A stretch of 64,000 bases of DNA from Opeltia flavorubescens (Eukaryota > Ascomycota > Lecanoromycetes > Teloschistales > Teloschistaceae), in the NCBI GenBank assembly GCA_000442125.1, contig KE546970.1, positions 186,001 to 250,000 on the forward strand, given 5' to 3'. Numbering within the stretch: the stretch's first letter is position 1; the number at the start of each line of letters is the position of its first letter. The notes under the pieces are model-generated. The model saw only the letters and a list, made by a program, of their open reading frames with translations. It was not told where the DNA came from and searched no databases. The position numbers and the translations under genes were made by a program. Below, piece by piece: positions 1 through 10,785 of the stretch.

Positions 1-1
1 G

Positions 2-3000
2 ATGATGAGTGACGCTACACCAGATGCCGCACAATCCGAGGCATATATCTCCACAGCAGCTATGTTTCTTATTTTTTCTTCTGTGCCCAAGGAAGAGAAA
101 GCCTATTTGCGCCTACCGCCCGTTTGGAAAGATTTATGGGCAGAATTATCGGAGCTTAAAAGGAACCGAGATATGATCGCCGATCGTAAAGAGCTACAGG
201 AAGTCCGAGCTTTGGTCGATGCCAGGCCTAGGGATGATGTGCAAGCTTCACGGGAGCCTCGAGCTATTGTCTCTGATTTCTCATCTCTAAAGGTCGGCAC
301 AGCTCAAACCAAAACCGAGTTGGCTCAAGAGTCACCCGAACATTTACATACTCTTTGGATGTCAAAGTCAGCCACGCCCTCTTTCCGCAACATGCTGCGC
401 CAACGCAAGGCTCTGCCGATATGGGGCTTCCGGGAGACTATTCAACAGACAATCAGCGACAATCAGATAACAATAGTCTGCGGCGAGACTGGCTGTGGAA
501 AAAGCACGCAGGTTCCCAGCTTCATTCTCGAGAGCGAATTGTTACACAAGCGGGCGTGCAAAATCTACTGCACTGAACCACGTCGAATCTCTGCAATCTC
601 CTTAGCAAGACGAGTCAGTGAGGAGCTTGGTGAAAAGAAAGGCGACGTCGGAACGTTTCGATCAATTGTAGGGTACGCAATCCGAATGGAAAACAAGCTA
701 GTTCGCGAGACAAGGCTCGTCTATGCAACGACTGGAATTGTCATGCGGATGTTGGAATCCTCGGATGATCTTGGGGAGGTTACCCACTTGGTTCTGGATG
801 AGGTTCATGAAAGGTCAATCGAAAGCGATTTCCTTCTGATTGTCTTACGGAAACTTCTGGCTAGGCGACCTTCACTCAGGGTTATTTTGATGTCAGCAAC
901 TGTCGATGCGGCCAAGTTCTCGAATTATTTTGACCACGCCCCAGTAATGACGGTGCCTGGGCGAACATTCCCAGTCACGACTAAATACCTCGAAGACGCT
1001 CTTGAAGAAACAAAATTTGCTCTCCACGATGCTCAAATGAGACCGCCTGCGGAAGGCTTTGATGATGAGGTCGATAGTGATGTTGAACAGAGTACCAAAG
1101 AGCGACACGGCGACCTTACCGGTTACAGCTCACAGACGCGGAGTACACTTACGAAGCTTAGCGAGTACCGAATCAACTACGATCTAATTGTGGTTCTCCT
1201 CGAGACAATAGCGAACAAACCAAAATTTGTTGGCTTCAGCAAGGCGATTCTAGTTTTCCTACCAGGTCTTGCTGAGATTCGGCGGCTGAATGGTTTGCTT
1301 AGCGGCCATAGTACATTCTCCCATGGATGGCAGATTCATGCATTGCATTCAAGTATTGCAATGGACGAACAAGAAAGGGCCTTTGCATTACCGCCTCCAG
1401 GACAGCGCAAAATTGTTCTTTCCACCAACATTGCAGAGACTGGGGTGACGATACCTGATGTGACGTGTGTCATTGATACTGGGAAGCACAAAGAGATGAG
1501 GTAAGATGTATATTCCGTCGCAGTGATTCGTCGGCTTACGTTGGCTATCAGATTTGACGAGAGACGGCAATTATCACGATTAATCGAGGTTTTCATTAGT
1601 CGTGCAAACGCAAAGCAGCGGCGTGGTCGCGCTGGCCGTGTGCAGGAAGGCTTATGCTTTCATTTGTTTACAAAAGCCCGTCATGATACTGTCGTACGTT
1701 ATATCCCCCTTATTTACAGAACGTTACTCAATACCTCTAGATGGCTCCGGAGCAAACGCCCGAGATATTGCGTCTCTCACTACAAGACCTTGTTCTACGC
1801 GTCAAGCTTTGTAAGCTTGGAGGTGTTGAGCAGACACTGTCCGAAGCACTCGACCCTCCCATAGCCAAGAACATACGTCGAGCGATAGACGCTCTCATCG
1901 ATGTCAAAGCTCTCACAGTCTCCGAGGAGTTGACTCCTCTGGGTCGACAGCTTGCCCGGCTTCCACTAGACGTCTTCTTAGGCAAGCTGGTTTTGTTAGG
2001 TTCCATATTCCGTTGCCTTGATGGGACCTTGACTATTGCTGCAATACTGTCTTCCAAATCACCATTCTCAGCTCCTATGGGCGCACGGTCACAGGCTGAT
2101 CAAGCTCGGTTAGGGTTCAGAAAAGGTAATCAGAACATGCTCTATGATGGCAATACTCAGCTAACGCTAATACACACAGGTAATTCGGATCTCTTGACTG
2201 TATACAACGCATATTGTTCATGGCGTCGCGTTTGCAATACAAGCGGCGCTTTAGAGCAACAATTCTGCCGCAAAAACTGTCTCTCACCGCAAAATCTGTT
2301 GAGCATCGAGGAGCTGAAAGCTCAGTTGGCAATAGCGATGGTCGATGCAGGGTTCTTGGACCTCAAGGAAGGCGAGGAGATATCTCTCAACAAGTATGTA
2401 TCAGCGAATCCATCATCCTTGAGCTATTTCATGACAACATGGTAGGATCCGATCATGGAGTTCGAAAAGGACTTTTGTCGAAATTCCCGCACGATTCAAT
2501 GAGAATGCGACGGATCTGGTCCTCAACTCAGTGGTCTGTTGGAGCTTCTATCCTAAGCTATTGAAGCGCGACGGGAAAGGCTGGAGGAATGTTGCCAATA
2601 ACCAGTCGGTCAGCCTCCATCCTACGTCTGTCAATAAAGGAATCGAGCATCCGCCGCAATGGTTGTCGTTTTACCATATCATGCAGTCCTCCAACAAGTA
2701 TGCTGTTCGCAAATCCATACGGTGGCTTGGATTGACTCGAGATACAGATTTTACAACGCCCACGAGACCAGTGCCGTGGAGCCTTTTGCCTTTGTCCTAG
2801 CCTGTGGAGATGCCGAGTTCAAGGTCAGTATCTCTTGTACCGTAAGGGAATCGAGCTATGACTGACTCGGTATTTGGTAGATGTACTCAGGCGTCATTGT
2901 GATTGATGGTAACCGCATCAGGCTGTCTGTCGAGGACTGGAAGATGATGCTTGCTATCAAGGCTCTGCGGCAAAAGCTTCGGCAAATCACGGCTCAACTA

Positions 3001-3120
3001 TATCGTGATCCAAGATCTTCATTGTCTTCTCAGCAGCAAATATGGCTGGACATATGGAGGAGGATCTTTGCATACCATGAGGAGAGTGAAAAACAGAGGA
3101 TGAAAAAGAGTGTGGCATAA
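2..3120 (+). CDS. DExH-box ATP-dependent RNA helicase (DHX29/DHX57/Ucp12-like), 5' partial
   Basis: Exons 2-1500, 1552-1693, 1741-2125, 2180-2393, 2446-2697, 2748-2823 and 2881-3120; all six introns are 47-57 nt with GT...AG ends and keep frame. The product is a superfamily 2 DExH helicase. It shows Walker [10 protein letters not shown], box II DEVHERS, box III SAT, box [14 protein letters not shown] and box [10 protein letters not shown], which is completed only by the first splice. Helicase-associated (HA2) and OB-fold regions follow, ending in a basic tail. The frame is open at the window edge and family members carry a longer N-terminal region (often RWD/UBA), so the ATG at position 2 is probably internal. 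Family knowledge suggests roles in translation or RNA remodelling; the precise orthologue is not decided. The 54-nt intron at 2126-2179 is a multiple of three with no stop, so its retention would add 18 residues. Confidence 0.9.
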
Positions 3121-3412
3121 CCAAAACCGCAGTGTAGCTATGGCAGTTCTCCTCTGGGAGAGAGCAATTATGCTGATATTCACTGAGTTCTTTTAGAATG
3201 TTCTTGATTGGAGGATGCATTAGGTGCATTTCATTCACTATCAAAAGATTCCTGTTGAGTGACCATGCGAGGTAAGTGTTGCATCACCCTTGATCCAGGA
3301 TCACCAACTCGATCTGAGTTATGTGTGTCGCCTTTAGCAAAATGACATTCCTGCCCATTCAACCAACAGGCACCATCATTCTGCGAAGTTAACCTAAGCT
3401 AAAGCCGACTCA

Positions 3413-4654
3413 ATGACTAATCCTTCTTCTACACCGGCACCAGCTGCGAGGATGGAGCCACCAAAAGCAGTCTCTCCCTTGGAAGAGCTCCTTCTAGGCA
3501 CTGAAAAGCCAACCTCAATGCTGGTCCACTGCTTCCACTCATTTTACCACCCAACAGTCCCAGCTGAGAATTTGCTTGCCGCATTATCTGTGTCTTGCCT
3601 CCTCAATCTACGTGCCGTCTCCCGCACTGCCAAAGCCTGGGTTGAAAACAATGACCCAGGTATCCTGACTAGGCTTCTTGTTCCGTGTCCGTTACCTCGA
3701 TTCGCCCTCCAGGCAGATTCGACCTTCCGCCGTCTCGCACCTGAATGCCAGCATCTAACGATCAAGCTGTCACCATCTTCGATCCCACTCCCGGTCGGAG
3801 ATCTTCTCAACCCCTCACCTCCTGGCCAAATCCTTAACATCGTCAACGAGTTTTCCAGCCTCCGCGTAAGCGTTCCATCTGCCGACGGATTCGAACCAGT
3901 CCTGTCCTTGCGCCTCGCGCTGGAGTCAACGCCACTTAAGGCTCTTATCACACTTCACATTGAACCAATTGACCTAGAGAGCATGCTAGCCCTCCTCTGG
4001 GGAGGATTCAACACCATCAACGAATCAACCTGGGTGGGCCAAACATTTTGGCGGGGTTTGAAGAGCCTGAGGTTGGGAATGACGACTGAATGGCTTGGGT
4101 ATGCGCATAAGGACATGGCAAAAGAACAAGATTTGTGGCTTCAGAAGATGAAGAAGGATGAGAGACAACTTTATCGACAGGGAATCCAAACGCTACACGA
4201 CTATCTCCTCCAGTTCTCACTCCAGGACACCCTCGAAACCTTACGATTTGATTGGGTTGGCGCCGATGAGAGAGGTCCAAACCCGCTGCTCTTAGATGAG
4301 GAAGTCGCCAAGGAGGAAGGTGGGAAATGGTTCAGTGCCTCTGGACTCATGTGGAAACGCCTCAAAGAAATTTGGCTCGGCGGAGTCAAGATTTCCGGCA
4401 CAGATCTCCAGATCATGAAGGAACGCCTACCAGGGATGGAGAAGTTGATGGTTTGGGAGCCTTTGGCTGCGGGCAAGATCCGTGGAAAGATGGTGAAAAT
4501 CGACGGTGTGTTCTGGCTTGACGTCGATCTTGAAGCTGAGATCGAAGAATCCGAAGATGAGGAGGAAGACGCTGAGACCTTGGTTGATACGGACGATGAG
4601 GATGGGCGGGATAGGGGAGAATCTATGGTCGTGCCGTTCATACTCGAAATGTAA
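3413..4654 (+). CDS. Hypothetical protein with acidic C-terminus, possibly F-box-like
   Basis: Intronless 413-residue frame starting at ATG 3413, the first methionine of the open frame. The N-terminal 20 residues are Pro/Ala/Ser-rich. Residues about 45-80 (LLAALSVSCLLNLRAVSRTA) look like the leucine-rich core of an F-box or similar adaptor, followed by leucine-rich segments that could form irregular repeats. The last ~50 residues are strongly acidic (runs of E and D from about residue 375). No enzyme motif is visible. I do not recognise a named family; a substrate-adaptor role is only a guess. It lies in tandem between two RNA helicase genes, 292 bp after the first. Confidence 0.75.
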   Translation: MTNPSSTPAPAARMEPPKAVSPLEELLLGTEKPTSMLVHCFHSFYHPTVPAENLLAALSVSCLLNLRAVSRTAKAWVENNDPGILTRLLVPCPLPRFALQADSTFRRLAPECQHLTIKLSPSSIPLPVGDLLNPSPPGQILNIVNEFSSLRVSVPSADGFEPVLSLRLALESTPLKALITLHIEPIDLESMLALLWGGFNTINESTWVGQTFWRGLKSLRLGMTTEWLGYAHKDMAKEQDLWLQKMKKDERQLYRQGIQTLHDYLLQFSLQDTLETLRFDWVGADERGPNPLLLDEEVAKEEGGKWFSASGLMWKRLKEIWLGGVKISGTDLQIMKERLPGMEKLMVWEPLAAGKIRGKMVKIDGVFWLDVDLEAEIEESEDEEEDAETLVDTDDEDGRDRGESMVVPFILEM

Positions 4655-4997
4655 GCGTTTGGCATGTGGAATTATTGAGATTACCGGAAATAGGGCGGTA
4701 AATGGAGCAGACGCGGTTGCCGATTATAGCCGGCCAAGTACAGTGGATTTGATATAATGAGTCTACTGCAACTACAGATAATCTACAATACCAGTTGTCA
4801 ATTCTTTTGCGAATATAGGCACATTTAAGTATTAAATTTTCACAGCCCTGGCACGAACTCAGTAAAATCCTCATATGCCTTCAGCCCGAACCCAACGCCG
4901 CTCCCAATTTTCGAATTTTGACATCAATTGAAGCCGAGAACCCTTGATCGATAGCTAAGCTAGTTGGAATCGGCCTTTTTGCAGTCCAAACGCTAGC
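4655..4997. other. Intergenic region upstream of the Prp2-like gene
   Basis: A 343-bp gap between two genes on the same strand. It must hold the 3' end of the acidic-tailed gene and the promoter of the helicase. I see no RNA gene or repeat. Confidence 0.6.
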
Positions 4998-7900
4998 ATG
5001 GCAGATTTACGCACCTGGGTCTCCGATAACCTCATCAAACTCACCGGCGCATCTGACTCTACAGTAGTTGATTTCGTCCTAGCCACTGGAACCTCTGCCA
5101 AATCCTCCTCGGTACTCCAAGAAAAGCTTTCAGGCTTCTTGGACGGCTCACCGTTGGAACTCGATCAGTTCTCCCAAGATCTCTATCATCGCCTGCCGAA
5201 ACAAAATGGCGGTTCGACAAAGGTTCACCCCACGCGGGACGACAAGGAGAATAGTATGCGCAACATTCGCAAGAAGTATCAGCTGCTGGAGATGGAGGAT
5301 ACGCAATTGGAACCGCCCAAAGTCGCACAGGTTGATAAATCAGAGAAGAAGAGCCGGCGGTCAAAGGAGGACAGACATCGAGATCAAGACAAAAGGCGAG
5401 AAAATGGCAGTCGGGACAGAGATGAGGAACGGCATAAGGCTAGAAAAATAAGACGCAAGGAGGAAGCTGATGATTTTGATGACCGCTGGGGCGACGAAGA
5501 GTTTGTTGAAGAGGAAGACTTTGCAGAGTCTCCCAGTAAGCGGAGACGATTAAGCAACGACTCCACTTCGTCTAGAGAGGAAGACTTGGATGAAGACGCC
5601 AAAGCAGAACGAGCAAGGAAACGCGATCTAGCTGAGAGAGACGAATTTGCCAAACGGCTCAATAAGAAAGATGCGGAGAAGACCAAGAAGATTGTCGAAG
5701 ATCGCTCGTCCACCAAGGAAGGCAAGGAGGTAGCAATGAGACGTAAGCTGGCAGAAGATGCAGCGGCAAGAGATGCAGCTATGCCAGATCTACGGCAGCG
5801 AGCAAGGCAGGAATACCTTAAGAAAAGAGAGGCGGAAAAGCTTGCTCTGTTACGGAAGCAGGTTGTTGAAGAGACAGAAGAGCTTCGGACAAATCCAGAT
5901 CTTACTCGGAGAGAAAAGGCAGAGTTTCAACAGAACAGAGAACTGTTGAAATTGGCGGAAGCACGGTTGAAGATCGACGATCACAGGGATGGCTATATGA
6001 TGCCTGAGGATTACATCACCGAGAAGGGCAAGATCGATAGGAAAAAGAAGGAAGAGGCTCTCTACAAACGGTACGTGGATCGGGACCAGCATGGTCAGGA
6101 GAGATTCGTCACCGAGCAGGAAGAATGGGAAAGGGAGCAGACTGCCAAGGCGAAAGCACAAATTGTCCAAAGCGAACGTGTTGATGAAGGCGACTACGAA
6201 TACGTATTTGACGATGCTCAAAGAATCAACTTCGTCTTGGACTCGAAGCTGGACAGCGACGCCAAACCTATGACGAAGGAACAGCGATTCCTACAAGAAC
6301 AGCTGAAAGCTGCCGAGCAAAAGGTTGCCTCAATCGAGAACACCCGGAAGAGCTTGCCAATATACAGCTTTAGAGATGAGTTGCTTGCAGCAGTAGAGCA
6401 GTATCAGGTCCTAATCATTGTGGGAGAGACTGGTAGCGGGAAAACGACACAGATCCCTCAGTATCTACACGAGGCAGGCTATACGAAGGACGGCATGAAA
6501 GTCGGATGCACGCAGCCCAGACGTGTGGCAGCCATGAGCGTGGCAGCTCGTGTGGCAGAGGAAATGGGTGTGAAAGTTGGAAACGAGGTTGGGTATGCAA
6601 TCAGGTTCGAAGACGCAACGTCAGACAAGACCATCCTCAAATATATGACGGATGGTATGCTCCTGCGAGAGTTCTTAACGGAGCCAGACCTTGGTGCATA
6701 TTCTGCCCTGATGATCGACGAAGCGCACGAGAGGACTTTACACACAGATATCTTATTCGGACTGGTCAAAGATATTGCTCGATTCAGACCTGAGCTTAAG
6801 TTACTCATATCTTCCGCTACGATGGACGCGCAGAAGTTTGCCAAATACTTTGACGATGCCCCTATCTTCAATATCCCAGGTCGCCGATATCCAGTCGACA
6901 TCCACTATACTTCCCAGCCAGAGGCAAATTATCTTGCCGCTGCCGTTACCACCGTCTTTCAGATACACATCACCCAAGGACAAGGGGATATCCTCGTCTT
7001 CCTAACAGGCCAAGAAGAAATCGAAGCTGCAGAGCAGAACCTACAAGAAACCGCTCGTAAGCTTGGGTCCAAGGTACCAGAAATGGTCATTTGTCCCATT
7101 TACGCAAACCTGCCTTCAGAGCTCCAAAGCAAGATCTTCGAACCAACTCCTCCAGGTGCTAGGAAGGTCGTTCTAGCAACAAACATCGCAGAAACAAGCT
7201 TGACTATCGACGGCATCGTCTACGTAATCGACCCGGGCTTCGTGAAAGAAAACGTCTACAACGCCCGCTCAGGCATGGAATCCCTCGTCGTAACCCCCTG
7301 CTCCCGCGCCTCCGCAAACCAACGCAGTGGTCGAGCCGGCCGCGTGGGGCCGGGAAAGTGCTTCCGCCTGTACACGAAATTCGCCTTTTACAACGAACTT
7401 GACGAGAATACTACGCCGGAAATCCAACGCACGAATTTGAATAGTATAGTCCTCTTGCTCAAATCCCTCGGTATAAACGACCTGATAGAATTCGATTTCA
7501 TGGATCCTCCTCCTGCGGAAACCCTCATTCGGGCTTTAGAGCAACTCTACGCCCTCGGCGCGCTGAATGATCGTGGGGAATTGACAAAAATAGGCAGACA
7601 AATGGCCGAGTTCCCCACGGATCCGATGCTCGCGAAATCCATCCTCGCGGCCGATAAGCACGGTTGTGTCGAAGAAGTTCTCTCCATAATCGCGATGTTG
7701 GGGGAAGCGTCCGCATTGTTCTATCGGCCTAAGGATAAGAAAATCCACGCCGATAGCGCGAGGGCACGGTTTACGGTTAAGGAGGGGGGGGATCATGCTT
7801 CCCTTCTGAATATTTGGAATCAGTGGGTCGATGCGGATTTTAGCTATGTGTGGGCTAGGGAGAACTTTTTGCAGCAGAGGTCCCTTACCCGTGCAAGAGA

Positions 7901-8297
7901 CGTTCGTGACCAATTAGCAAAGTTATGTGATAGGGTTGAAGTTTCTATCTCCAGCGTTGGCGCTGCGGACTTACCCCCTATTCTTAAATCCCTCACAGCG
8001 GGTTTCTTCCCCAACGCTGCTCGCCTTCAAAAGGGAGGGGATAGTTACCGCACGGTGAAGAACGCGTTGACGGTGTATTTACATCCTAGCTCTGTGCTCT
8101 TCGACTCAAATCCGCGGTGGGTTATCTTTTATGAATTAGTATTAACGAGTAGGGAGTATATGCGCGGGTGTGTGCCGGTGCAGCCGGAGTGGCTGACGGA
8201 GGCGGCGCCGCATTTTTATAAGAGTGGGGATTTGGAGAAGTTGGGTGGGGTGGGGAGGAAGATGCCTAAGGGGGAGGGGAAGGGGAGTATGCTGTGA
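4998..8297 (+). CDS. PRP2: Pre-mRNA-splicing DEAH-box helicase (Prp2/Cdc28/DHX16 type)
   Basis: Single 3300-bp exon encoding 1099 residues. The first ~400 residues are charged (long K/R/E/D stretches), typical of DHX16/Cdc28 N-termini. The helicase core follows: Walker [10 protein letters not shown] near residue 475, MIDEAHER near 571, SSAT near 604, [12 protein letters not shown] and [10 protein letters not shown] near 775. HA2 and OB-fold regions run to a basic, glycine-rich end. The family activates the spliceosome before the first transesterification, working with a G-patch partner (Spp2/GPKOW). Length agrees with filamentous fungal DHX16 orthologues and exceeds yeast Prp2, which has a shorter N-terminus. 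It is unusual here in having no intron. Distinguishing Prp2 from Prp16/Prp22/Prp43 rests on overall sequence character and N-terminal context, not a search. Confidence 0.93.
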   Translation: MADLRTWVSDNLIKLTGASDSTVVDFVLATGTSAKSSSVLQEKLSGFLDGSPLELDQFSQDLYHRLPKQNGGSTKVHPTRDDKENSMRNIRKKYQLLEMEDTQLEPPKVAQVDKSEKKSRRSKEDRHRDQDKRRENGSRDRDEERHKARKIRRKEEADDFDDRWGDEEFVEEEDFAESPSKRRRLSNDSTSSREEDLDEDAKAERARKRDLAERDEFAKRLNKKDAEKTKKIVEDRSSTKEGKEVAMRRKLAEDAAARDAAMPDLRQRARQEYLKKREAEKLALLRKQVVEETEELRTNPDLTRREKAEFQQNRELLKLAEARLKIDDHRDGYMMPEDYITEKGKIDRKKKEEALYKRYVDRDQHGQERFVTEQEEWEREQTAKAKAQIVQSERVDEGDYEYVFDDAQRINFVLDSKLDSDAKPMTKEQRFLQEQLKAAEQKVASIENTRKSLPIYSFRDELLAAVEQYQVLIIVGETGSGKTTQIPQYLHEAGYTKDGMKVGCTQPRRVAAMSVAARVAEEMGVKVGNEVGYAIRFEDATSDKTILKYMTDGMLLREFLTEPDLGAYSALMIDEAHERTLHTDILFGLVKDIARFRPELKLLISSATMDAQKFAKYFDDAPIFNIPGRRYPVDIHYTSQPEANYLAAAVTTVFQIHITQGQGDILVFLTGQEEIEAAEQNLQETARKLGSKVPEMVICPIYANLPSELQSKIFEPTPPGARKVVLATNIAETSLTIDGIVYVIDPGFVKENVYNARSGMESLVVTPCSRASANQRSGRAGRVGPGKCFRLYTKFAFYNELDENTTPEIQRTNLNSIVLLLKSLGINDLIEFDFMDPPPAETLIRALEQLYALGALNDRGELTKIGRQMAEFPTDPMLAKSILAADKHGCVEEVLSIIAMLGEASALFYRPKDKKIHADSARARFTVKEGGDHASLLNIWNQWVDADFSYVWARENFLQQRSLTRARDVRDQLAKLCDRVEVSISSVGAADLPPILKSLTAGFFPNAARLQKGGDSYRTVKNALTVYLHPSSVLFDSNPRWVIFYELVLTSREYMRGCVPVQPEWLTEAAPHFYKSGDLEKLGGVGRKMPKGEGKGSML

Positions 8298-8653
8298 GTG
8301 TCGGGAAGGGGAGGGGAACTGTGATTTCGGTGGAGGGGGTTGGCGGTGAAGGACCACACGTGTATTTTAAATATCGAAATTGGTTTGGGAAAATCTTCTT
8401 TAAAAGGCTGTCAACATATTCATTGGCTTGACTGATATCTCTTACGCTATTGATTGCCGTACCTTCAAGCTCTTATTCGCCGGCCGTGATCATAATATCC
8501 CAGATTCCGAACACCATTCGTAAAAATCCTGATACCCATGCAAAACCCGAGAGCACCCATGAGAGTTCCGATCCGTCCAGGGTATCAATTCCCAAGTCCC
8601 ACTCCATTTATTCCAATTTCAATGCACCGACTCTACCCAGCTCTCCACCTCCC
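8298..8653. other. Convergent intergenic region between PRP2-like and Vps62-like genes
   Basis: A 356-bp gap between convergent genes that must carry both 3' ends. No gene or RNA is visible. The C-rich run just to its right belongs to the Gly/Glu/Asp-rich coding tail of the neighbouring minus-strand gene. Confidence 0.6.
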
Positions 8654-10082
8654 CTACAACATCCCAGGCGGATCCCTCTCATCCCCCTTCCAATCCTCCC
8701 CCTCCCCCTCCCCATCCCACCCAACCCCCCCAACCACCCTCTCAGGCGGCAACCACCGATGCACCACACAAGGATCATCCCTCTTCCCCTGACACAACCC
8801 CTTCCTACCCAAATGCTTCCACCTAGGCCCCAGCGGCCCATTCACATAATGATACTGTCCCGCAAAAACATACTGCCTTGCGTCTTCAAGGGGGTAAAAT
8901 CTATCGCCCCAGTGACCGTTGAAGTAGAACCATTCTATAGGGGCTTTAGGGTTGAGGGTAGAAGGGGAGAGGGAATCGGTGCGGTGGTTGTAGTTGTAGG
9001 AGAGGGCGTTGAGGGCAGGGTCCCAGAGGGGGCCGCGGTCGGTTTGGTCGTGGAGGAGACCGAGGGGGAGGACGTAGGGGTGGCGGCCGGGCGTGGCGTA
9101 CATTGCGTGGGTGCCGACTGCGGAGTATATCACTGGCTTCAATGCAGAAAAGAAATTATATTAGCAATTTGGACATCTACACACACAGAATAATTTTCTG
9201 CAAAACGAGAATTTCTTCTGAGCTTACCCGTTTCCCGAGTTTCTCAACTGCGTCATAGGTGTATGCCTGGCCGAAAAAGTGCTCGCTCAGGAACACGTAT
9301 TTGGGTTTCCCGTTGTGGAATCGGATGAGAGTGTGTTCCCAGTCTCCGACGTGGTTGCCGAAGCGGACGTTGAAGACGAGGTTGCCGAGGTTGTAGCTGT
9401 AGAAGAAGAACCAGAATGCGTCGATGATGCCGTCGCCTTTTTCGATTACGAGGAGGACTGCGGGGGCATCGCTACGTCCGCCTTGTATTTGAGCGGCCTT
9501 GTAATCCGCCAAAAGTGGTTTTTGGACATGTTCTCTGTACGTTTCTTCAGGGTCGTTGGGGATGTTTTTCTCTCCACCTAGCCAATCTGGTCTCGCTTCC
9601 ACATTGTCATCGCTTGTTAGGTAGACGAAACGTCCACGGTCGTATTCATTGAGCTGATCCAAATTGCTCAGGTTTAGATTCCTCGAGGTCGCACTTATCT
9701 GGGTGTAATTGAGGTATGGGGTCACATGCTCGAGATGCTCCGCTATGTCGCAGGGCCAGAACTTTTCGCCGGAATAGAGGTGGACGAGGGGCGCAAACTC
9801 GAAAACGTAGGATGGAATTTCTTGCGAGACATTCTGCTTCTTTGTTGAGGTGTCCGACTCAGGTTCCGGAATATCATGAGCCTTTACTCTTGCTTCTTTG
9901 ACCTTATGAGCACACGTTGGGCGAAGCGTGCACAGGGTCGTCCACGTACAAACACGATGCAAAAGCTGTGATGGCGTATCGAAGCGTGGAAGAAGTCGGC
10001 TTCTGCCTTCGGTTGGGGATGATAGAAGTGCGGACAATGATAAGCTGACCAAGGCGAAGTATGTCAACGAAGTCAGGTGCAT
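8654..10082 (-). CDS. VPS62: Secreted/vacuolar Vps62-family protein (DUF946)
   Basis: Two exons on the minus strand, 10082-9228 and 9136-8654, joined by a 91-nt intron (GT at 9227, AG at 9137) give 445 residues. The start MHLTSLTYFALVSLSLSALL is a clear signal peptide. Family-typical stretches are FGNHVGDWEHTLIRFHNGKP and FLSEHFFGQAYTYDAVEKLG in exon 1, and YSAVGTHAMYATPGRHPY with EWFYFNGHWGDRFYP in exon 2. Vps62 proteins were named from vacuolar sorting defects in yeast; their biochemical function is unclear. The C-terminal ~30 residues are Gly/Glu/Asp-rich and lie in an extreme pyrimidine tract on the plus strand. An earlier AG inside the intron would put a stop in frame, so I prefer the longer intron. 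Confidence 0.88.
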
Positions 10083-10785
10083 TGTCGTAGCAGTGGACCG
10101 GGCGATCCGGATGTATCAGTGAGACTGCAACTAATATATCTCCCACAGGGCTTCATGTGATAGCTCGATATCGAATTGATTGGTGCATTGGACGACTGAT
10201 TTCCCGGTCTCAAAATTTATTTTAATACTTCCTAATCTTTGCCATGTCGGTGGCCAATGTATCTGTTAAAATGTGGTGTAAGTCGATGTTACAGGACGTA
10301 GGCATAGGAAGCGCTTACAAATACCAGAATTCGCCCTTGAAGAATGCTTATGGCAATTCTGGGATAGAGGTTATGTAATATGAGGTTACTGAATATGTAG
10401 AGTATCGGATGGGTCAAGGAGAACACTGAACACCTCGCAGCGAGAGTTATTCGATGGACGAACTCGGTTTACTGTTATTACCACAAAGCCATCAACGTCA
10501 ACAAGGGTCTTAGAAGATGACGCTAATCGTAGATCTGCCGTCTCAGATCCCTGCGGCCCGCGAATTAAGCTTTCGAGCAACAGAACCCTCGAAAGCATGC
10601 AGGGTTGTCCAATGTCCATCAGAAATTCCAGGTTGTCTAGTCTGTAAAGATTTTCTTGGGTATTTTAGCTCAGTGGATAAAGAAGGGTTCGGCTAAGTGG
10701 GCATGATGAGTGCCAGAAAACGAAGACCAAACGCGCCCTGGATACTGGATCAATTTCATGACTGGAGATCCTGAACGTTTGTGAT
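10083..10785. promoter_or_regulatory. Divergent intergenic region (Vps62-like / TFIIIC subunit)
   Basis: A 703-bp head-to-head spacer that must serve both promoters. At about 10658-10695 there is a short stretch with A-box-like and B-box-like words, but it lacks tRNA arms and is too compact for a tRNA. Nothing else is recognisable. Confidence 0.5.

Noticed and set aside
8450-9193. 247-codon plus-strand frame rich in Pro and then Gly/Val
   Set aside because: It overlaps the Vps62-like exon antisense, and the opposite strand has clear family motifs and a supported intron.
10658-10700. tRNA-like words (TAGCTCAGTGGATAA then GGGTTCGG)
   Set aside because: The A-box-like and B-box-like stretches are only about 20 nt apart and no acceptor, anticodon or T arm can be paired, so it is not a tRNA gene.
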